From positions 3,934,023-3,998,022 of the forward strand of contig JAQFVV010000012.1 of assembly GCA_028023455.1 (NCBI GenBank): a DNA stretch of 64,000 bases, in the 5' to 3' direction. Position 1 is the stretch's first letter, and each line of letters starts with the position of its first letter. This stretch comes from Epiperipatus broadwayi (lineage: Eukaryota; Onychophora; Udeonychophora; Euonychophora; Peripatidae). Of the stretch, positions 56,059 through 64,000 are shown in pieces. The notes beneath the pieces are model-generated. The model worked only from the letters and a program-made list of their open reading frames with translations, was not told the origin of the DNA and did not search any database. Made by a program: the position numbers and the translations under genes.

Positions 56059-58411
56059 ATATATTTGTATATAAAAGTTTAATTTTATTAAAGTTAAAAG
56101 TGTTCATTATTGAACAATTATTGTTTACTTATTATTAGTTAAGTGATGTTGAAAATAATTTATATTTCATAAAACACATTTAAATTAAACTAATGTCCTG
56201 AAAATATTTTTAGACAAAGAAGGTGTCTGTTAATGTATCACAACACTCAATCTATGGGTTGATATAAAGCGATAAAATTTATAGTCAAAACTGAAGCTGT
56301 TCTGGATATGTCATTAGAAGGAAATACAACACGTAAACAATGGAAATATTTAATTACATTCTGAATCAGTGTAAAACAATCTTTAAAAAAAAGTCACATA
56401 TGAGATTGGGAAATAAAATGTTTACTAGAATGTTTTGGAGAAAAGTTATGATTAGAAAAACTATTAAATGTGGGGAAATGGAGAAATCTTTACAATGCTA
56501 ACAATAATTTAAAATTTTGAAAGAGATATTTTTTTGAAGAATAATATATTATATCAAATCCAGATTATTATATATTTATTTTAACAGGAAAGCAGTACAA
56601 TAGAAAAGGGTGTTGAATCATGGCATACATGTCATAAAAATAACTTCGTTACTAATGCATTTATAGCATAAATTTATTTTAACAATATACTACCCATGAA
56701 TTAATAAAAGCATATGATAAACATATAATGATATCATGTTACATTTATCCTATATTATATATTAATTATAAACTAATATTCATGAAAGTTTAAAATCTTT
56801 TGAAATGTTCTTTATATGTATTGCGTATATTATATTTGTAATAGAAATGTATAAATTGGAGAATTTAATTAATTTCCTTTTTGAAATATATATATTAAAT
56901 TGTGATTATTTTTCTTTTAGTTAAAACTTTTTGATATTTCAAAAAAAAAATCATTATGACAAAACTTCTTTACTGATAATTTTTACTATCCATCAATTTG
57001 ATTTTTATTTATTGCTATTGTCAAGAAAATCAATCAAAAATTCAAATATTAATCATTTATAAAATATTTATTTTATCTTCAATATAGAAGTGGATTAAAG
57101 TTGAAGCAAACAATTTTATGCAGTAAATTATTAGTTTTACAAATTTAATCAATAAACATGTATAAATTTATTTTATAAAAGATTAAAAAGCTAGAGAGAC
57201 AGATATAAAGCAAAGACGCTTTTATCTATTTGTTTTATATATGGGTAATAAATTTAGTTATTAAAAATATTAACCTATAAAAGTTTTATTCTTGAGTTAT
57301 TGCAAACATAATTAACTACAATATATATTAAGAATTACTTTCGAATAATAATCGCCTACAATCATTTATATGATGGTATTCTTAGTAAATAGACTTACTA
57401 TATATAATAAAATTATAATATGTCATGATAAATGAAGTCATTTGATGATGATGATTTGGTCTAGAGGTGCATTCTCCTTTCTTGTTAATAATAAAATATT
57501 TAGTGATGTGCAATGAAAAGTGATATCTGTTTTTTAGGGTTTACCTATATGCATCACTTTTCTTCAAATATGGATGCTGACTGGCTCCTAGAGATAAACA
57601 TTCATTCTTTTCACCATTATGAATTTTAAATTATATCCAGTATAATAGAAAGGAGATGTTGAGTGAGTCATAAGTATAAATGTTATCACATTACTCACAT
57701 TGACTTATGTAAAATTATATATAATACAACATAAGGTAAACCTTGATGTGACAAAAAGAATGTAAGGATGAAGAGGATAATTTAAGCATGCATATATCCT
57801 CATTTAAGTTAAAACCAGAAAACAACTAACAACCATATATATTTAAAATTTATATAAAATTTATTAAATCTATGTCAAATATGACTAATTATATTGGCAG
57901 TTACAAATATTTAATAATAAAATATCATATACAATATTAACAAATAATAATATAATGTATGTTTTTTTTCTATTAGGAAACATGCTAAATTAATTAATTC
58001 AAATCTTTTAATAACTGAAAACTTCTTTTTCAATGTCCTTCTAGAGTTCTTTCATGTTTAAACAATATTAAAACACACAGATTAGATAGATATACATGTC
58101 AAGATATTTTACTATCCATCTAAATTAGAAATAACAAATTCCAACCTCAATTTCCTTCATTAATTACCTATAACTTAATCCATAATCCTGTTCTCTTGAC
58201 ATTTTTCCATTAAACCTATAATGTTTTAAGCATAAACTATGTTGACTAAATTGATAATAATAATTATTATTATAAAATGTACGATTTCTTAAATTTAAAA
58301 TAAATGTTTCTAATTAAAAATAAAGAATAAAATTAAATAGACTAATTATAAATAGTAAAGTAACAATTCAAATGTTTTAGTTTTTTTTTACCTAATAGGA
58401 AATAACATTAA
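56059..58411. other. A/T-rich stretch without recognisable genes
   Basis: At 56280-56500 one frame gives VKTEAVLDMSLEGNTTRKQW and, after a stop, HMRLGNKMFTRMFWRK, possibly a worn coding remnant of unknown family. At 57536-57630 a short open run (MHHFSSNMDADWLLEINIH) is preceded by a TTTTTTAG but lacks a donor. Neither is supported. Confidence 0.4.
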
Positions 58412-59527
58412 AAAACCAAGAAAATAGTGAAGTCACTTTCTGTGATCTCACTGTCATTTCCAGGCAAGGCTACATTGCTCAATATGCTAGTGTTCTCCAG
58501 ACTAAATTATTATCTACCAATTATTAAACCCACCAAAACCTTTGAAAATGCAGTCAACTCACTATGTTCTAAATTACTATGGAAAGGAAAGGTTGTCGCC
58601 ATAAGCTTTGCAAAAACACAAATGCCCAAAGAACTTAACGGCCTTGGCCTTCACTCAGTTTCCACAGTACACCTGCAAAAATCATTAACAGCACGGTGTG
58701 CCTTCTCCCTGAAATCTGCCCACCTGAATATAACACTAACTATTCCACCCACGGACACTCCACCACCTAAATGCAGCATATGGATGACACAAATATGGAA
58801 TCATGTCAATAACTGCATTAACCTAGCACAAAACACACTTGATAGCAAAAAGTCATATTGGGATGTGTACAAACTCAAGATCAACACTCCTACTGCACTC
58901 CCAAGTGCTCTTGGCTTCAACAATAGAATAATGATTAAGAAAGCAAAATATTGGTTCTTAGAACCGAAATATATAGACTTTATTATAAAACTAAATCTGT
59001 GCTTATTACCCACCAGTCACTTTCTAGTGTGGAAAAGGAGATTTACCAAAATTAACTCACGATGTCACTTATGTGCTATGGAGGATGAAATGATCCAACA
59101 CATCTTTCATAACTGTCCGATACTCAACTCACTAAAAACATTTATTAATGATAAATCCAGAAAACAATATGCAGACTTGTTCTCAATTCAACATTCAATC
59201 AAGAACAGAAATTTCTCAAACATCAGACTCTCAACCTTTCTCTTCTTTGCAATCTGGCTAACCAGATGCAAACATGTAATTAGTAATATGACAACCAATA
59301 TCCTGGATACCTTCAAAACATTGATTAAGAGCATCAGCATTAGAGACAGAATGTTGGCTCCAGCCTGGCTGCATAAAGAAACATGGTCTAAAGTCATCCT
59401 AATAGAAGAAGAATAATCATAGAACTTACTCAATCACCCAAGCCTCCTACTCTACAGCAATACAGAATAAATTTTCTCAAGCTGTATTAAAAATGTAGTT
59501 CATGTATAAACAAAGTCAATAAATTTT

Positions 59528-59551
<24 letters not shown>
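58412..59551 (+). mobile_element. 5'-truncated LINE insertion with A-tail
   Basis: The insert starts near 58412-58425, runs through an intact ORF end, has AATAAA at 59518-59523 and ends in a run of 17 A and an (ATAA)n tail. AAAAAACCAAGAAA at 58411 and AAAAAAACAAGAAA after the tail (about 59562) are a likely target duplication with one difference. The higher G/C than the neighbours, the intact frame and the A-tail make it one of the youngest insertions of the window. Confidence 0.8.
58427..59416 (+). CDS. LINE ORF2 C-terminal part with zinc knuckle
   Basis: 329 codons, opened at a GTG but in frame from 58412, so no real start is present. Residues 1-80 are the region after the reverse transcriptase palm: LSFPGKATLLNMLVFSRLNY, KLLWKGK, then PKELNGLGLHSVST, the typical W-K-G-K and PKExGGLGL elements of L1/Tx1-like and related LINEs. 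Residues 213-230 form the zf-RVT knuckle CHLCAMEDEMIQHIFHNC (C-x2-C-x8-H-x4-C). The tail has tryptophan-rich helices (FFAIWLTRCKHVI). The endonuclease and RT catalytic domains were lost by 5' truncation, so it is inactive on its own. The exact clade is uncertain. Confidence 0.85.
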   Translation: MKSLSVISLSFPGKATLLNMLVFSRLNYYLPIIKPTKTFENAVNSLCSKLLWKGKVVAISFAKTQMPKELNGLGLHSVSTVHLQKSLTARCAFSLKSAHLNITLTIPPTDTPPPKCSIWMTQIWNHVNNCINLAQNTLDSKKSYWDVYKLKINTPTALPSALGFNNRIMIKKAKYWFLEPKYIDFIIKLNLCLLPTSHFLVWKRRFTKINSRCHLCAMEDEMIQHIFHNCPILNSLKTFINDKSRKQYADLFSIQHSIKNRNFSNIRLSTFLFFAIWLTRCKHVISNMTTNILDTFKTLIKSISIRDRMLAPAWLHKETWSKVILIEEE

Positions 59552-59563
<12 letters not shown>

Positions 59564-59616
59564 AAAACAAGAAATATTACTTTTACATTAAATATAATAT
59601 TCATTTAAACAAACAT

Positions 59617-60124
59617 AATTTCATATTTTTCCTAAAGGTTTATGATGATGATGTTTTAGTTGTATTTTTATATTGGACTATTTCTGGCATTTAATATGAG
59701 TATTGAATGTCTTTAGAAAAATTTAACATTATTTAAATATTCCAAATGCATTTATAGCACACAGGTTAGTTTATGCACAACATTTTGAAAGGTATTATTC
59801 TCCTCTCTTCTTCATGTGTTGTTGGCCTGACCAGTGACAGTACTACCATGGGAATGTTACCTTAAAATTTAATACTCAAAGATGTAAGGGTCCAGGTTTG
59901 ATTCCAATGCTATTATTGTCACTGGTCAAGCCAGAAACACCTGAAGAAAAGGGAAGAATAATACCTCTCAAAACATTGTGTATATCCTAACCTAAGTGCT
60001 ATTACTAATAGTTGAATGTATTTGGAATATTTAAATAAAGATCAATTTTTTTAAAGACATTCAATACTGATATTAGATGATGGAAATAGTCCAATATATA
60101 AATACAACTAAAATACAATTTCAT
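59617..60124. mobile_element. family A foldback element, deleted copy
   Basis: The left arm (59634-59855) and right arm (59858-60100) meet almost directly at ACTACCATGGGAATGTTACC, so the central core and the tRNA-like head of the left arm are missing. AATTTCAT at 59617-59624 and 60117-60124, with ACA-like bases before it, is the probable target duplication. The box B-like GGTTTGATTCC survives near 59895. Confidence 0.75.
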
Positions 60125-62343
60125 TTCTTAAATTCTAGAATTTTTTTTTATCTTTAAATTTTTAAATTAACCAATTTTAGTGCAGCTTAAATTAAAGAAA
60201 TTCTGATATATTATAGTATATACACACAAGAGTGATTCAATATTGTTTCATGCTATGGCAAAACGTTTATGCAACCTATCAATAATATTATTAATGTTGT
60301 ATCATATTTTGATAATAATGAAGAAATTATGTGCAAAAAAAATTATGGGATAAGTGTTTGTTCACTATTTGCATAAAAGCATTTAATTAATAATAATAAA
60401 TAGAAAATTTAGCATTCATCCATTGTTCATGTACTTCAATATCAGAACAAAGTTGTTCTTATATGTATTATGGTGAATTTGGTGAACATTGAGATTATTG
60501 ATTGTTATTGATATTGGGATTGTCTAAGGGTTGACCAAGTTTGATGACTACTTACAAACTGATTAACCCTTGAGTATTATTACACTTATTATTTAAGTAA
60601 TACTTTGGGTGCAATTTGAAAAATTATAATTGCAGTTTATAATGTTATATAATGTTCAAATTCATTTATTAAGCACATAGATCATATGAAATTAATGAGA
60701 AAGGATTTCACCTTGTTTTCTATGTGCTTTACTAATTTTTATAATATCTCAATGATGCCATGCTGAGTACAGAGGAAACTTTCAAACCCAAACACAAGGT
60801 AATGACTTTATAAAGATAAGAGTGTTTGTCTTATTGTTAACTTAAATTCTGATTTAGGTTGGCCAATTTAATTTTACAATTAACTATATACTATGCTGCA
60901 TTCAGAAAAGGCTATATTTACCTGTTGAAGGAGGTTTATTTAAACTTCTTTGTATCAATAATTTCAATCTCTATAGTCAGATTATAATTTTTAGTATCTA
61001 TATAAATATATTGGACTATAAATAAACATATGTTTCCATCTTTATTGTTAAAAGAAGGTTGCCTTGACAACAGGTTGAGATTGTTTACTGTTACTGATAT
61101 TGGGATTATCAAAGCAGTGACTGAGTTTAATGATATATATATATACACACACATTGTAATGGTATAAATGGAATGAATAGGAGTGTAATGTCCAGACAGA
61201 GCTTCTACTGAAACCAAATTAAATTTCAAATTTATAAAGAAAATAGAAGTGAATTAAATGATAAGACTTTATATTACTTAACCTGTACCAATAAAATTTT
61301 AAAATTTGAGTAATGAATAATGCTAGCTCTTATTGTTATGTAAATTTAAAATAATGATTTAAATATTAATAAACTAAAATGGATATAAAATAATAATGTT
61401 AAACCATATGTTAATTTGATCATGTTCCTTTGGATTCAGAATATAGTTATTGCCTGAATTAATTAAAGTAAGTAAACACAGGACTTCTGATTTAATAAAT
61501 AATTATAACAATTTAGTTACACCAAGTAATGATAAATAATAAATGAAATTAATGACATATCAAAGAAATAATATAATGTGTAATAATTGTATAAAGGTTT
61601 ATATCTATGGTGATGCTAAACAACAGACTTATTTTAGAACTAGAAGAAAATGTGTATCTATGTTAATTGCATCAAACGAATACAAAATTTATAAAGAATA
61701 TTTAATTTATTATGATTTATTATTAAGATGATATTAAAATCTAAATTAGTTATTCAGATGACATTTAATTAATAATTATTTATAATTTTGACTAATTGTT
61801 ATTAGTTAACACAATTATGTATATGTTTAGTCATTTATACTTTAGCAAACAAATATATATATATATTAAGTAACCTTTCAAACACATATATAATAATATC
61901 TTTTAGGTTGAATTGGATAGATGATGATATATTTAATATTCATAATTCATTGGCACTTAAGATTGCATAATTAATTAAAATATCCAATAACTGTGTAATC
62001 AAAATGACCCTATAATAATATTAAGATTTTTTCTAATTAAATTACCAATATAATTTTATCAGAAAATTTTTTTTGTATATTACTCCATTTAGATAGTTAT
62101 CACATAATTACATTATTCTGTAGTATAATTCTTATTATCAATATGCACATGAAATATTAAATACCACTAGCTTTTAAATTGCATAAGACTCATCCAATTA
62201 TTTTATTGTTATAATTCCCTTTCAAAATTAATTGTGATTCCATCCATCGTGATGTAATATAATTCTTGAGCACTATAATATATACATAAGCATGAGGTAA
62301 ATTTGGTAAAACCTTTGTCAAGATGCACAAAAAATAAAATGAT
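60125..62343. other. A/T-rich stretch with a duplicated short block
   Basis: TTGAGATTGTTTACTGTTAC, TGATATTGGGATTATC and GTGACTGAGTTTAATGA (61066-61132) resemble 60489-60545 (TGAGATTATTGATTGTTA, TTGATATTGGGATTGTC, TTGACCAAGTTTGATGA), so these are two diverged copies of an unnamed repeat. The 97-codon minus frame at 61229-60936 overlaps it and has no motif. No genes recognised. Confidence 0.45.
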
Positions 62344-62468
62344 TTCAATATTAGTGATTTTATCCATAGGTATTTGTATCGCATGTGACTATATATTGTA
62401 TTTAAATTTAAATAAGCATTTTCTGAAAATGCTTATATATATATATATATATCCATAGGTATGTATAT

Positions 62469-62508
<40 letters not shown>

Positions 62509-62540
62509 ATATACATACCTATGGATAAAATTACTAATAT
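62344..62540. repeat. nested AT-cored palindrome
   Basis: ATCCATAGGTATGTATATTG (62450-62470) and its complement (62504-62525) flank a (TA)n core. A third, diverged copy of ATTAGTGATTTTATCCATAG lies outside at 62351-62370, so the right arm can pair with either. A small hairpin, AAGCATTTTCTGAAAATGCTT, sits between them at 62414-62434. Confidence 0.85.
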
Positions 62541-63844
62541 TGCTAAGGATATTAAAGTATAATATCAATATGTAAAACTGGGGAATTATTTACTAAGGAA
62601 TATCAAAATCTTAATTTTCCATATTGTTGTTATTACTTCTTCACAATATCTATTGGAATCATTTTATTTTATGTATCCTGACAAATGCTTTACCAAATTT
62701 ACATCATGCTTGTGTCTTTAGTATGGTGCTCAATGATTACATTGCATCACAATTGATGGAATAACAATTATTTTTGAAAGAAAATTATGACAATGGTAAC
62801 TGTAATTTTAATAATTTGGAAATTTTAGCTTTTTACAAGGCTGTTATAAAATGTGTAAATTGATACAAAACTAACAGGTAATATCTAATTTATATTAGAG
62901 ATGACAGTCATGTGTTTGTTATAGATAAGCTCTACTTCTAGAGTACTCAGAAATTGAACATATTGAGACCAATATAAAATAAATTATTGATTTATAGTAT
63001 AAATATTTGGTTAAAGTGAAATTTTAAGAGTATGATTTTTATTCAATACCTACTTTACTAATAATTAGCCTATTGAGAAAAGGTAGTTGTATATTTAAAA
63101 TATAAATGGGAATAAAAGGTACATTTAATTCCAAAAGTCCAGTACCCATCATTTTCCCATGAAACAACATGTTTGATTTTGTGCTTTATATTGTTTAGGA
63201 AATATTGGTTCATTATATTAGTTAGTTCATTACAAACTTGTTAAAAGAAACATAACATATTTAATTTAGTTGCAGAGTAAATAATAAGTATTTTTAGTTA
63301 TATATTTAGACTATCTTGTTAATAGGTTTAGTTTATTTATTCATAAAAGTTAAATATTCTAATATTTTGAAATGGTAATTCTTTTTGTGTTTAGAAAATC
63401 TTGTTTAATTTGACAGTTGTTAATCAGATATGGTTAAATAAGCTAAGAAATTATTTCTATGAGAGAGGTAATATTACATATAGATCATGATATAGATTGT
63501 TCAATTACATGATTTAAAAATATATTAGCATATTTTAAATCCATTTATATATGCAAAATTTATACCTTCCAGCAATTAATCATTAACCTCATTTTATGTT
63601 ATGATATTGTGACAAGACTCTATATTTTATATTATACTATAACAATTTTATTTGCAGGCAAATAGATATTATTATAAATATTTTAAAAATTTGAATGAAT
63701 AAAAGTTCAGAGAATTTTTAAGTAAGTAATTTTAGACTCATAAAATATATTTAATAAATTTAATAAATGTGGTTTTAATTTCTCCTTATTTGTAATAATA
63801 AAAATACTTAATTGTAAATTATTAGAGAAAAAAATATATAGTTA

Positions 63845-64000
63845 ATAATAAATTTGGCTGAACGTTTTCGAGGAACTGTGCCTCATACTCATAGCCTTCG
63901 TGAAAATGTACTTAATATATGTAAATGAGAATATTCAAATGAGTTACTGTTACGTAGCCCATTTTTTCGAGATGTCAAAGCACGTGTCTCTTTTGTTGAT
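63845..64000 (-). repeat. hammerhead-like terminal motif at the window edge
   Basis: On the minus strand (63895-63852): CTATGAGTATGAGG, loop CACAGTT, CCTCGAAAACGTTCAGC. The stem GAGG/CCTC precedes GAAA, and the mini-stem AA/UU closes a CG loop before a U-C step. The core TGAGTATGA matches the insert at 54.7 kb. The element continues beyond the window. Confidence 0.5.

Noticed and set aside
58801-59433. Two minus-strand frames opposite the LINE ORF.
   Set aside because: They are shadows of the LINE coding strand, which has the zinc knuckle and consistent motifs.

Overview
The window looks like intronic and intergenic DNA from an animal with a large, very A/T-rich genome full of repeats. It has eukaryotic splice sites, Penelope-like retroelements (PLEs) with GIY-YIG endonucleases, tRNA-derived short repeats, many microsatellites and hardly any open reading frames. 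A mollusc, perhaps a cephalopod, fits best. That is an inference from repeat style and from one exon, not a measured assignment.

Host gene: I can support one host exon (1675-1777, plus strand). It has a good acceptor and a GTAAGT donor. It encodes the start of an immunoglobulin domain whose linker and first strand resemble Ig3 of the neuroglian/L1-CAM adhesion molecules. No partner exon is convincing in the following 62 kb, so the rest is probably one long intron, or an intron plus flanking DNA.

Mobile DNA: PLE protein remnants lie at 2.8-3.3 kb, 18.05-19.6 kb (reverse transcriptase plus endonuclease), 28.6-29.7 kb (an endonuclease in a foldback of about 570-bp arms), 39.5-39.9 kb (minus strand), 44.2-45.0 kb (endonuclease between inverted arms of about 150 bp) and doubtfully 20.4-20.8 kb. 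Other coding remnants are an RTE-like reverse transcriptase piece (37.9-38.2 kb) and the intact 3' part of a LINE ORF2 with its zinc knuckle, polyadenylation signal and A-tail (58.4-59.55 kb). A foldback family called A here has a tRNA-like segment in each arm and 8-13 bp flanking direct repeats (5.7, 25.3, 54.4 and 59.6 kb, with single arms at 11.2, 19.7 and 45.5 kb). A second tRNA-like family, B, lies at 10.7, 13.6, 47.0 and 47.5 kb. Two tRNA-Gly-like copies lie at 0.3 and 56.0 kb.

The most interesting signal is a short motif near many foldback tips: CUGAUGA (or a variant), a 3-6 bp hairpin, GAAA, then a two-base-pair mini-stem ending in U-H. This is the architecture of a minimal type I hammerhead ribozyme, a motif known from PLEs and from small metazoan retrozymes. 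I count about a dozen copies. The mini-stem changes sequence between copies but keeps pairing. The best (37229-37290) also has a 7-bp closing stem and lies 442 bp from a second copy in the same orientation, as in a tandem retrozyme.

The remaining DNA is A/T-rich with microsatellites (notably 41.7-41.93 kb and 47.75-47.92 kb), a minisatellite of about 76 bp units (51.9-52.2 kb) and stretches in which I see nothing functional.
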